A stretch of 64,000 nt of DNA from Corallococcus macrosporus. GTDB lineage: Bacteria > Myxococcota > Myxococcia > Myxococcales > Myxococcaceae. The stretch covers positions 620,001-684,000 of the forward strand of contig NZ_JAFIMU010000002.1 of NCBI RefSeq assembly GCF_017302985.1. The letters are read 5' to 3'. This document shows, piece after piece, positions 15,151-23,119 of the stretch; position 1 is the stretch's first letter; the number at the start of each line of letters is the position of its first letter. The notes beneath the pieces are model-generated. The model did no database searches, was not told the origin of the DNA, and saw nothing but the letters and a program-made list of their open reading frames with translations. The position numbers and the translations under genes are program-made.

Positions 15151-16389
15151 TCAGGGAGCGGCCAGGCCTTCATCGGCCTTGGGAATGCCTCCTGAGCGGC
15201 CGGACTGGGTGCGGGGAACCGGGGAGAGCAGCTCCTCCAGGACGGAGCGGGCCCCGGCGGAGCGCTCGCCCGGCGCGCTGCCCGACGCCAGGGTGGCCGG
15301 AGGGGCTTCCACCAGGGGCAGGTCCTCCAGCTTCACCTTCACCGTCATGGGGCGGCCCAGCCGGCGCAGGTTGAGCCGGATGTGCTGACCCACGCCGCGG
15401 GCGGCCACCTGCCAGCGCAGGGTGTGCGCCCGCTCCACGGACAGCCGGTCCATGTTCAGGATGACGTCGCCCGTGCGCAGGCCGGCGCGGGCCGCGGGGC
15501 CGTCGTCCACCACGTCCGTCACCACCACGCCCCGGCCGCGCGGGTTCAGGTTGAACGCCTGCGCCACCTCCGGGGAGAAGTCCTGCACGCTGATGCCCAT
15601 CCACCCCCGGCGCATGCGGCCGTGCGTCTTGAGCTGCGGAATCACCGTCTTCGCGATGTCGATGGGGATGGCGAACCCGATGCCCTGGCCGGACACGTTG
15701 ACGGCGTTGGCCACCGCCACCACGTCGCCGTGCAGGTCCAGCACCGGCCCGCCGGAGTTGCCCGGGTTGATGGAAGCGTCGATTTGAACGTAGTCGAAGT
15801 CGCCGTCGCGGCCGTTGGGCGTCACGTCCGTGCGGCCCAGGTAGCTCACCACGCCCACCGTCACGGAGTGCGCCAGCCCGAACGGGTTGCCGATGACGAC
15901 CACCCAGTCCGCGATGCCCACGTGGGACGCGGACGCCAGCTTCAGCACCGGCAGCTTCCGGGGCGCGTCCACCTTGAGGAGCGCGCAGTCCGTGCGCTCG
16001 TCCTCGCCCACCACCGTGGCGGGGAACTCCTCCACGTAGCCGTTCGCGCTGCGGATGGAGATGGAGACTTCGGACGCCCCGTCCACCACGTGCGCGCTGG
16101 TGAGGATGTAGCCGTCCGGATGGATGATGAACCCGGAGCCGATGCCGCGCTGGGGCTCCTCGCCGGGGGCCACCTCCGCGCTGTCCTGGCGCGTGGTGAT
16201 GGACACCACGGCCGGCATGGCCTTCCGGGCCACGTCACTGATGTTCGAGTGCTGCCGGGACACCGCGCGGTTGCGCGACTCCAGCCACAACTTGCCACCG
16301 GGCGTCCGTGCCGCGGCGCTGCCTGCTGCTCCCAGCGCGCACGCCAGCACCGCCACCCTGATGACGCCCCCGACCTGCGTCCAACCCAT
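15151..16389 (-). CDS. HtrA/Deg-family periplasmic serine protease
   Basis: The 412-residue protein has a signal peptide (VAVLACALGAAGSAAA), a trypsin-like domain and one PDZ domain. The catalytic triad is intact: H100 in SAHVVDG, D134 in RTDCALL and S212 in GNSGGP. The PDZ domain covers about residues 275-355 and begins GWMGISVQDFSP. A Pro/Ser-rich tail follows. Such proteases degrade or refold damaged envelope proteins. A single PDZ domain groups it with DegS-like or short HtrA forms. The small membrane protein at 16495 lies directly upstream on the same strand. Confidence 0.93.
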   Translation of the reverse strand: MGWTQVGGVIRVAVLACALGAAGSAAARTPGGKLWLESRNRAVSRQHSNISDVARKAMPAVVSITTRQDSAEVAPGEEPQRGIGSGFIIHPDGYILTSAHVVDGASEVSISIRSANGYVEEFPATVVGEDERTDCALLKVDAPRKLPVLKLASASHVGIADWVVVIGNPFGLAHSVTVGVVSYLGRTDVTPNGRDGDFDYVQIDASINPGNSGGPVLDLHGDVVAVANAVNVSGQGIGFAIPIDIAKTVIPQLKTHGRMRRGWMGISVQDFSPEVAQAFNLNPRGRGVVVTDVVDDGPAARAGLRTGDVILNMDRLSVERAHTLRWQVAARGVGQHIRLNLRRLGRPMTVKVKLEDLPLVEAPPATLASGSAPGERSAGARSVLEELLSPVPRTQSGRSGGIPKADEGLAAP

Positions 16390-16494
16390 GGGCCCGCCTC
16401 TCCACCACCGTCCAACCCAACGCCCCGGCGCAACCTAGTCACGGGGTGGGGCGGGCGGAAGGGGGTGGAGCGCGATCAGCGCCTAACGCTTCGC

Positions 16495-16788
16495 CTAACG
16501 CTTCTTGGCGATGATGTCGTTGATGGCCGCCCGGTCCTCGGCGGTGATGCGCTCGCGCGGGCCCGGGCCCGAGGCGTTGGCGGACTTCTGGGACACGGCG
16601 CCCTTGGCGCTCTCCATCGCGTCCTCCACGCTGCCCTTCACCCTGTCCATCGTGGAAGGGTTCACCGAGCGCTTCCAGGTGCGCTCCATGTGCTCCAGCG
16701 GCGAGCGGCCGCCCACGTTGCCCCGCGCCAGGAAGACGCCCAGACCCACCGCGCAGGTCGTCCAGACCAGGAACTTCAACACGCCCAT
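16495..16788 (-). CDS. Small membrane-anchored protein of unknown function
   Basis: The 97-residue protein has one hydrophobic N-terminal segment (VLKFLVWTTCAVGLGVFLA). The soluble part is charged and helix-prone and ends in AINDIIAKKR. No known domain is recognised. GGAGGA lies a few bases before the ATG. It precedes htrA by about 105 bases on the same strand, so cotranscription is possible. Confidence 0.7.
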   Translation of the reverse strand: MGVLKFLVWTTCAVGLGVFLARGNVGGRSPLEHMERTWKRSVNPSTMDRVKGSVEDAMESAKGAVSQKSANASGPGPRERITAEDRAAINDIIAKKR

Positions 16789-16842
16789 GATTCACATCCT
16801 CCTACGTCGTCTTACATTGACCCCGGCCGCATGGCGAGTTTC

Positions 16843-16877
16843 CTGACAGGGGGCTCCGGAGTCGCTGACAGGGGGCC
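16843..16877. promoter_or_regulatory. Twin direct repeat CTGACAGGGGGC in a divergent promoter region
   Basis: CTGACAGGGGGC occurs at 16843-16854 and again at 16865-16876, exactly 22 bases apart (two helical turns). It sits in the 113-base gap between the divergent genes starting at 16788 and 16902. The arrangement suggests tandem binding of a regulator on one face of the DNA. The regulator is unknown. Confidence 0.5.
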
Positions 16878-16901
16878 TGGGGGCCCTTAAGGTCCACGGG
16901 C

Positions 16902-17966
16902 TTGCAGCCCGAAGAACTCATCAGGGCCGCCCAGACGCGGGCGGCGGGATTGGACGTGGGGCGGGGGGACGCGGCGCTGGAGCGCGTGCGGGCCCAGGCC
17001 TCGGCCTTGTTCGTGAAACTGCCGGAGCCCCCGGTGTACCGGCGGGCGGAGGACCCGTCGCGCAAGGCGGCCCAGGCCCTGCTGCCAGAGATGGAGCGGG
17101 TGCTGGCGGAGGCCTTCGCGGTGGCCCGGGAGCCGGCAGTGTCTCCGCTGGTGGACCGGCTGGTGGCGGCCCTGCGCGCGCACGCGGAGGCGCTGGTGCA
17201 CACCGCGGACGGCCGGCTGGAGGCGGCGGAGCTGGCGTGGCGCCGGGCCCAGGAGCTGGAGCGGGCCGCGCACCCCACCCGGCAGATGGTGGGGCAGCCG
17301 TCGCGGCCGCCGCCGGTGTTCGACAAGGAGAGCGGCCAGTCCCGCTACGACCCGCGCAACGCGCCCCAGGCGACGGTGAAGCTCATCTGCCCCAACACGG
17401 GCTGCAAGCGCCTGGGGGACTACGCCTTCGTCCCGACGCACGCCTACCACCGCTTCGTGTGCCCGGCGTGCCGGGTGCCCTTCCTGGCCTACTTCGGGGA
17501 GCTGAAGGCGCTGGAGGTGGAGCACCGGCGCAGCTCCAAGCGCTACCTCTTCACGGTGGACGAGGTGGGCAGCGCCGTCACCACGCGCATCGACTTCGAG
17601 GAGGCGTCCGGGCAGGACTTCCCCGCGGCGCGGCGCGACCTGCTGGCCTTCCTCTACACGGAGCAGCGCGAGCTGAAGGCCGTGGTGAACATCACCAATG
17701 GGAAGCTGATGTGGGTGAGCCCCGCGTCGTCGTGCTTCGTGGTGACGGCGGCCTTTGGCGAGGGCGCGCCGGAGCTGGTGGCCTTCCGGGCGTTCCGGGA
17801 CGACGTGCTCAGGAAGAGCCGGCTCGGCCAGGGGTTCATCGACGGGTACTATCATTTTGGCCCTCCGCTGGCGGCGTGGGTGGTGCGCCGGCCGCGGGTG
17901 AAGGCCGGGGTGCGCTGGGCCCTGACGCGGGTGCACGGCCGCCTGACACGGAGGGAGCGCGGATGA
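16902..17966 (+). CDS. Zinc-ribbon protein with C-terminal CFI-box-like domain
   Basis: The 354-residue protein begins at a TTG. An Ala-rich helical region (to about 150) precedes a zinc ribbon with CPNTGCKRLG and CPACRVPF (about 163-192). The C-terminus (about 270-350) has the layout of the CFI-box: SSCFVVTAAFGEG, then AFRAFRDDVLRKSRLGQ, FIDGYYHFGPP and a helix. CFIATAAYG-type tails are common in large secreted or regulatory myxobacterial proteins, but their function is unknown. Its stop overlaps the start of the TlpA-like gene. Confidence 0.7.
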   Translation: MQPEELIRAAQTRAAGLDVGRGDAALERVRAQASALFVKLPEPPVYRRAEDPSRKAAQALLPEMERVLAEAFAVAREPAVSPLVDRLVAALRAHAEALVHTADGRLEAAELAWRRAQELERAAHPTRQMVGQPSRPPPVFDKESGQSRYDPRNAPQATVKLICPNTGCKRLGDYAFVPTHAYHRFVCPACRVPFLAYFGELKALEVEHRRSSKRYLFTVDEVGSAVTTRIDFEEASGQDFPAARRDLLAFLYTEQRELKAVVNITNGKLMWVSPASSCFVVTAAFGEGAPELVAFRAFRDDVLRKSRLGQGFIDGYYHFGPPLAAWVVRRPRVKAGVRWALTRVHGRLTRRERG

Positions 17967-18541
17967 CACTGCAGGCTGGAACCGAGGGGACGAAGCCGCC
18001 GGGCGCGCGCGGGGACCGCGCGAAGACGGCGCTGTCCGTGGTGGCGGTGCTGGGGCTGGCCGCGCTGGCCTTCCTGGGCGTGCGCGAGGCGCAGCGGGCG
18101 CGGCTGGTGCCGGACGGGGCGTCGCCGCCGTCCTTCCAGATGACGAAGCACGCGGGCGGCTCGCTGGCGCTGTCGGACCTGAAGGGTCAGGTGGTGATGC
18201 TCGACTTCTGGGCCACCTGGTGTCCGCCGTGCCGCGAGGAGATGCCCTCCCTGGTGAAGCTGGCCAAGGAGTACGAGTCCCAGGGGCTCGTCTTCGTGGC
18301 GGCCAGCCGGGACGACGGCCCCACGGCGCCGCAGGAGGTGGACTACTTCCTCCAGCGGTTCCAGCCGGAGCTGCGGCCCTACGTCGTGTACGCGGACGAC
18401 GACGTGGCGCGGGCCTTCCAGGTGAACGCGCTGCCCACGCTCTACTTCCTGGACCGGGACGGCAAGGTGATGGACGCCCAGCGCGGCATGCTGTCCGAGG
18501 ACGGCCTCCGCCGCCGCATCGAGCGCGCCCTCAAGCGGTAG
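17963..18541 (+). CDS. TlpA/ResA-like thiol-disulfide oxidoreductase
   Basis: The 192-residue protein has an N-terminal membrane anchor (about residues 22-42) and a periplasmic thioredoxin fold. The redox motif is FWATWCPPCREEMP. The cis-proline block is NALPTLYFLDRDG. Such proteins reduce disulfides in envelope proteins, often in cytochrome c assembly. The ATG overlaps the upstream stop (ATGA), so translation is coupled. The next gene begins 10 bases after it. Confidence 0.92.
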   Translation: MTLQAGTEGTKPPGARGDRAKTALSVVAVLGLAALAFLGVREAQRARLVPDGASPPSFQMTKHAGGSLALSDLKGQVVMLDFWATWCPPCREEMPSLVKLAKEYESQGLVFVAASRDDGPTAPQEVDYFLQRFQPELRPYVVYADDDVARAFQVNALPTLYFLDRDGKVMDAQRGMLSEDGLRRRIERALKR

Positions 18542-18551
18542 AGTGGGGGGC

Positions 18552-20393
18552 ATGACCCTCTACGACGCGGCCACCGTCGACGCTTGCACCTGGCCGCAGA
18601 CGCCGGAAGCGCGGCTGGCGCGCGACTACTTCGTCCCGCTGATGAAGCGTGGCAGCACCACCTTCCTCAGCGACCGCACCACCCTGCAACTGGTGGCGAT
18701 GGACGACCTGCGCATCCCGCTGGCCATCAACGAGGCGGAGTACGGCAACTCGCCGCTGCACTCGACGTGGGTGCGCTACATCGGCCTGCCGGTGGCGGCG
18801 GTGACGGCGGAGACGTACGGCGCGGCGCGCGCGGTGGTGATGCGCGGGGCCATGCGCACGCTGGGCGCGATGCTGAAGGCGGCGCGCATCGACAAGTGCG
18901 TCTACGTGGACCACTGGGGGCTGCTGCGCAACCTCCACGCGCGGCTCGATGAGGCGCAGGTGGAGCGCCTCACCGCCTTCCTGGTGGAGCAGTTCCCGGG
19001 GCACGCCATCCTGTTCCCCGCCATCAACCCCGCGAGCGCGTCGCCCCTGCTCAACACGCTGGCCGCGAAGGACTACGGCTTCGTGTACGCGTCGCACACG
19101 CGCATGACGCTGCCCACGCAGGAGGTCAGCCGGCAGGTGCGGGAGAACCGGCGCCGCGATGGGCGGCTCCTGGAGGCCGCGGGCTATCGCATCGTGGACG
19201 GGCGGGAGATGCCCGACTGCGCGCCCCGGCTGCGGGAGCTGTACCGGTCGCTCAACGCGGACAAGTACCACTCCTCGCTGGACTACACGGAGGAGCTCTT
19301 CGCGTGGACGCTGCGCGAAGGCCTCTTCCAGTACCGGCTCGCGGTGAAGGACGGGCGCGTGGATGGCTTCTACGCCACGCACACCAGCCAGGACGTCGTC
19401 TGGTCCCCCATGTTCGGCTACGACCTGGCGCTGCCGCAGGAACTGGGCCTGTACCGGGGGCTCGTGCACCGGCTCATGCAGGACGCGCTGGAGGTGGGGC
19501 TCACCATCGAGCTGGGCCCGGGCGCGGATCCGTTCAAGAGCCTGCGCGGCTCCCAGCCGGTGCCCCGGTGGACGGCCTTCCACGTGAAGCACCTGTCGGG
19601 CTTCCGCCAGTACGCGTGGCGCACGCTGCAGCGCTACGTCAACGGCGGGGTGCGGCCGGCCGCGAACGCGATGCTGAAGAAGATCGACGGGGATGCCGCC
19701 GTCGGCTTCGGTCCCCTCACGCTGCCCTTCACGCCGCCCACGGGCCAGACGCCCATGGACTCGGCCCGGGCGCTGCGCGAGCAGGTGGACGCGCTGGAGG
19801 CGGCGCTGGAGTCCGCGGCGCGGCTGGAGGGCGAGGCCCGGCTGCGCGAGCTGTCGCCGCTGTCGCAGAAGCTGCACAACTGGGCGCAGCCCATGCCCCG
19901 CGTGGTGGCCCTGCGCGAGCGGCTGACGCGGCTGGAGCAGGAGGCGCGCCGCAAGCCCGCGCAGGCCGCGACCCCCGTGAGCGTGTCTCCCGCGGATCAG
20001 GCCCGCCAGCTGCTCCAGGACGCGACGCGCTGGGGTTACACGTCGCTCGTCGCCGCGCACCTGGGCGAGGTCCCGGCCCCGCACCTCAAGGCGCTGGTGG
20101 AGGCGCTGCGGCGCGACCTGGTGGGGATCGTGGGCGTGGTGCTCACCGCCACGCGCGGCGACAAGGTGGTGCTGGCGACGATCGCGAGCGACGCGCTTCG
20201 CAGCGTGGGCATGGACGCGGGCCAGCTCATGGCCCAGGCGGCGCCCTGCGTGGAGGGCAAGGGCGGCGGCTCGCCGGAGGTGGCCTGGGGCGGCGGCTCG
20301 CGCGCGGACGGCGTCGAAGCGGCGCTCAGCGCGACCCGGCACTTCGTCGAGTCGCGGCTGGCCACCTGGACACCGTCCGGCGGCGTCGGCTGA
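18552..20393 (+). CDS. GNAT/FemAB-like acyltransferase fused to an AlaRS-type DHHA1 domain
   Basis: The N-terminal part (about residues 1-375) looks like a GNAT or Fem-type acyltransferase. Its blocks include YGFVYASHTRMTLP, a basic RQVRENRRRDGRLLEAAGY segment and LGLYRGLVHRLMQDALEVGL. A coiled-coil-prone linker follows (about 405-475). The last 110 residues match the C-terminal domain of alanyl-tRNA synthetase: GVVLTATRGDKVVLATIAS, then MDAGQLMAQAAPCVEGKGGG and PEVAWGGGSRADGVEAAL. No synthetase catalytic or editing domain is present. GTG at 18543 is an alternative start; ATG at 18552 follows a G-rich SD-like run. It is the third gene after the CFI-box and TlpA-like genes and ends three bases from trxA. 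Confidence 0.75.
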   Translation: MTLYDAATVDACTWPQTPEARLARDYFVPLMKRGSTTFLSDRTTLQLVAMDDLRIPLAINEAEYGNSPLHSTWVRYIGLPVAAVTAETYGAARAVVMRGAMRTLGAMLKAARIDKCVYVDHWGLLRNLHARLDEAQVERLTAFLVEQFPGHAILFPAINPASASPLLNTLAAKDYGFVYASHTRMTLPTQEVSRQVRENRRRDGRLLEAAGYRIVDGREMPDCAPRLRELYRSLNADKYHSSLDYTEELFAWTLREGLFQYRLAVKDGRVDGFYATHTSQDVVWSPMFGYDLALPQELGLYRGLVHRLMQDALEVGLTIELGPGADPFKSLRGSQPVPRWTAFHVKHLSGFRQYAWRTLQRYVNGGVRPAANAMLKKIDGDAAVGFGPLTLPFTPPTGQTPMDSARALREQVDALEAALESAARLEGEARLRELSPLSQKLHNWAQPMPRVVALRERLTRLEQEARRKPAQAATPVSVSPADQARQLLQDATRWGYTSLVAAHLGEVPAPHLKALVEALRRDLVGIVGVVLTATRGDKVVLATIASDALRSVGMDAGQLMAQAAPCVEGKGGGSPEVAWGGGSRADGVEAALSATRHFVESRLATWTPSGGVG

Positions 20394-20396
20394 GCG

Positions 20397-20723
20397 TCAG
20401 AGGACCTGGCGCACGGCCTCCTCCAGCTTCGCCTTCGGCACGGCGCCCACGACCTGCTTCACCACCTTCCCGCCCTTGAAGAACAGCAGGGTGGGCATGG
20501 CCCGGATGCCGTACTGCTCGGGCGTCTTCGGGTGGTCGTCCACGTTGAGCTTCACCATCTTCATCCGGCCCTGGTACTCGGCGGCCAGCGAGTCGATGAC
20601 CGGCGCGATGACCCGGCACGGCGGGCACCAGGTGGCGGTGAAGTCCACCAGCACCGGCTCCTGTGACTCCAGCACCTCGCGTTGGAACTCCGCGTCGCCC
20701 AGCTCGATGACGTTGCCAGCCAT
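20397..20723 (-). CDS. trxA: Thioredoxin with a WCPPC active site
   Basis: The 108-residue protein has the full thioredoxin fold. It contains VLVDFTATWCPPCRVIAPV, the strand MVKLNVDDHPKTPEQYGI and the cis-Pro loop RAMPTLLFFKGGK. The redox motif is CPPC instead of the usual CGPC, which should shift the redox potential towards a more oxidising value. It has no signal peptide, so it is cytoplasmic. It is convergent with the acyltransferase-DHHA1 gene. Confidence 0.95.
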   Translation of the reverse strand: MAGNVIELGDAEFQREVLESQEPVLVDFTATWCPPCRVIAPVIDSLAAEYQGRMKMVKLNVDDHPKTPEQYGIRAMPTLLFFKGGKVVKQVVGAVPKAKLEEAVRQVL

Positions 20724-20819
20724 GTCCCATCCTCCCTGCGGTTCGTGTGCAGGGGATGTAACCGTGGGCGGCGACGGAGAGGAGCACCCCGCGCGGGACG
20801 CATTGTTCCGCCAGGAGCC

Positions 20820-21731
20820 CTATTCCTCCTCCCACGGGAGCGCGGCGCCGCGCGCGGACAAGAGCTTCAGGAAGGCGCGCACCTTGAGGGGCAGCTGCCG
20901 GCTGCTCGGGTAGACGGCGAAGATGGGCAGGCCCGGGGGCGTGTCCGCCGCGAGCACCGGGACGAGCAGCCCCGAGCGCACGTCGTCCGCCACGAGCGAT
21001 GCCGCCAGCCGCACGATGCCCAGCCCCGCGCGCGCCGCCGCCTGGCCCGCGCGCTCGCTCGGCACGCGCAGGCGGCCCGTCACCGGCACCGTGCGCGCGC
21101 TCCGGCCCTCGCCGAAGAACCACACCTCGTCGGTGCCGGACTCGGCCAGGAGGATGCACTCGTGGGCCGTCAGCGCTTCGGGTGTCCGGGGCGTGCCGTG
21201 GCGGCTCAGGTAGCTGGGGCTGGCGTAGTAGCCCGTGCGCACGCGTCCCAGCCTGCGCGCCATCAGCGACGAGTCCGCGAGCGGCCCGGTGCGCAGGGCC
21301 AGGTCGTACTCCTCCGCGATGAGGTCCACGTGCGTCTGCGCGAGCGACACCTCCACGCGCAGCCGGGGCTGGTGCAGGAGCAGCTCCGCGATGACGGGGG
21401 TGAGCAGTTCGCCCAGCAGGGACAGCGTGGCGATGCGCAGCGTCCCCTGGGGCGTGCCGCGCGACTCGCTGACGGCCGCGTTCACCTCGCGGGCTTCGGC
21501 GACCAGCCGTGCGCAGTGCGCGTGGTACTCGCGGCCTGCCTCGGTGAGGCGGAGCCTGCGCGTGTTGCGCTCGAGCAGCCGGATGCCCAGCCGCTCCTCC
21601 AGGGCCGCCAGCCGGCGGCTCACCGTGGACTTGCGCAGGCCCAGGCGCTCCGCCGCGGAGGTGATGCTGGCCGCCGCCACCACCTCCGCGAAGAGGAGCA
21701 TGTCATCCAGCAGGGGCGGGTTCGCGGCCAC
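20820..21731 (-). CDS. LysR-family transcriptional regulator
   Basis: The 303-residue protein has an N-terminal winged HTH (about residues 8-65: AASITSAAERLGLRKSTVSRRLAALE is its core) and a C-terminal LysR substrate domain (about 95-300). It groups with the proteobacterial AaeR/CrgA-like set by the pattern LLERNTRRLRLTEAGREYHAHC. It starts at GTG 21731; ATG 21701 is an alternative. No obvious target gene is divergent from it. Confidence 0.92.
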   Translation of the reverse strand: MAANPPLLDDMLLFAEVVAAASITSAAERLGLRKSTVSRRLAALEERLGIRLLERNTRRLRLTEAGREYHAHCARLVAEAREVNAAVSESRGTPQGTLRIATLSLLGELLTPVIAELLLHQPRLRVEVSLAQTHVDLIAEEYDLALRTGPLADSSLMARRLGRVRTGYYASPSYLSRHGTPRTPEALTAHECILLAESGTDEVWFFGEGRSARTVPVTGRLRVPSERAGQAAARAGLGIVRLAASLVADDVRSGLLVPVLAADTPPGLPIFAVYPSSRQLPLKVRAFLKLLSARGAALPWEEE

Positions 21732-21786
21732 GAGGGCGGAGCCTATGCCCCGGCTGGAGCGGGCGCGAGCCTCTCGCGCACGGCCG

Positions 21787-22476
21787 TCAGTCGTTGGCCG
21801 CGCCCGCGAGGATCCACGAGCGCACCAGGACGTTCAGGCCCGGGTGCTGATCAAAGTACTCCGGCTTGCCGGCGGGCATGCGGGCTCCGCACCCGGTGCC
21901 CTCCATCTTCCGCACGAGCGCCGAGTTGTCCGGGTCGCCGGGCACGACGCGCTGGAGCGTGCCGCAGGCCCTGGCGGTGACGTTGATCAGGCTGGCGTAA
22001 CTGCTCTCCGCCGCGAGGCTCAGGCTGCCGGCCTTGCCGTGGCACTTCGTGCACTCCACGGAGCCCCACAGGGCCTGGACGTCCGCGCCGTAGCGCGGCA
22101 CCGACACGGGCAGGGTGACGGTCCGCACCACCGGCGCGTTCACGCCATCCGAGACGCTCACGGAGAGGGTGAACGCGGTCTGCGCGGCCACGGCGGGCGA
22201 GTACCACTGCGCGCTCGGGCCGGTGCTGTCGCCCACCCAGGTGCCCGCGGTGCCCGGCTCGCCCTGCGTCCAGGTGTAGGTGAGTGGGTCGCCGTCCGGG
22301 TCGCTCGCGGTGACGGTGAAGGTGCCGGTCGCTCCGGCCACCAGCGACGCGGGCGCGGTGATGGCATCGCTCACGGTGGGCGGCGTGTTGGGGGTGGGCG
22401 AGGCGTCATCGCCACAGGCGAGGCCTCCCAGCCCGAGGACCAGCGCGGGCAGCAGGCGGCGTATGGGAAGGTGCAT
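21787..22476 (-). CDS. Lipoprotein with Ig-like domain and one CxxCH haem motif
   Basis: From the ATG at 22476 the 229-residue protein starts with a signal peptide and lipobox (LGLGGLACGD). A PKD/Ig-like domain (about residues 33-120) has the pattern SDPDGDPLTYTWTQG. It is followed by a cytochrome-c-like segment with ECTKCHGKAG, further cysteines and the late Met of RMPAGKPEYF. One covalent c-type haem is likely. This mix is common in delta-proteobacterial outer-surface lipoproteins. No partner is identified nearby. Confidence 0.75.
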   Translation of the reverse strand: MHLPIRRLLPALVLGLGGLACGDDASPTPNTPPTVSDAITAPASLVAGATGTFTVTASDPDGDPLTYTWTQGEPGTAGTWVGDSTGPSAQWYSPAVAAQTAFTLSVSVSDGVNAPVVRTVTLPVSVPRYGADVQALWGSVECTKCHGKAGSLSLAAESSYASLINVTARACGTLQRVVPGDPDNSALVRKMEGTGCGARMPAGKPEYFDQHPGLNVLVRSWILAGAAND

Positions 22477-22612
22477 GGGGGACCCTCTGAACACGAGTGC
22501 CCCCCAAACTGGCGTCCGATGGTGATTTCAACCCAGTGTCCGGAAGGGTTGGACAAAATCAGGCTGACGCACGTTCAGGATGTTCTTGAAGGCAGGCAGG
22601 GAAGCGAACGCC

Positions 22613-23083
22613 ATGTTCAGGATCGAGTCAGAGAAAGAGTTGCTGCGCGCATTCCGCTCCAGGGATCGCAAACACGTCGAGCTGCCCCACGGCACCCAGC
22701 TCCCGCTCTTCGTCCGGGACTACTTTGCGTGGGTGGATCCGTATGGGGTGCGGGTCTTCCTGGTGTTCGTCGCTCCCGGCGGCAAGCAGCCCACGGGCAT
22801 CGCCTTCCGGAGGGATCAGCAGGGGGACCCGGCCCTGGCGCCCAACATGTGTGATTGGTGCCGGACGTCCACGGACGCGGAGATTGGCCTGCTCACCACG
22901 GATGTGGACTCGAAGCGCCGGGTGGGCGTGAACCTCTGCCTGGATTTGCGCTGTGGTGAACGGCTGGAAGCCCAGGCGGACCGGTCCGGCCGCAGCGTCC
23001 AGGACGACATCGCGCAGCTGATTGAACGCATGGCGCGCTTCGCGACCGAGGCTCTGGGGTACGAGCCCGGGGCGGACGTGTGA
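22613..23083 (+). CDS. FBP-type treble-clef zinc-finger protein (EF-G-binding-like)
   Basis: The 156-residue protein starts at ATG 22613; the frame is open to 22580. The C-terminal half has two Cys pairs, MCDWCRT and NLCLDLRCGERL, with RRVGVNLC between. This matches the treble-clef C-terminal domain of the FusB/FBP group, proteins that bind EF-G. Full FusB proteins rescue EF-G from fusidic acid; single-domain relatives have unknown function. It is divergent from the haem lipoprotein gene and just downstream of the NRPS end, in opposite orientation. Confidence 0.75.
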   Translation: MFRIESEKELLRAFRSRDRKHVELPHGTQLPLFVRDYFAWVDPYGVRVFLVFVAPGGKQPTGIAFRRDQQGDPALAPNMCDWCRTSTDAEIGLLTTDVDSKRRVGVNLCLDLRCGERLEAQADRSGRSVQDDIAQLIERMARFATEALGYEPGADV

Positions 23084-23119
23084 GGCGCGGGCCCGCGTCC
23101 GGGCCCGCGCTCCTTCGCG

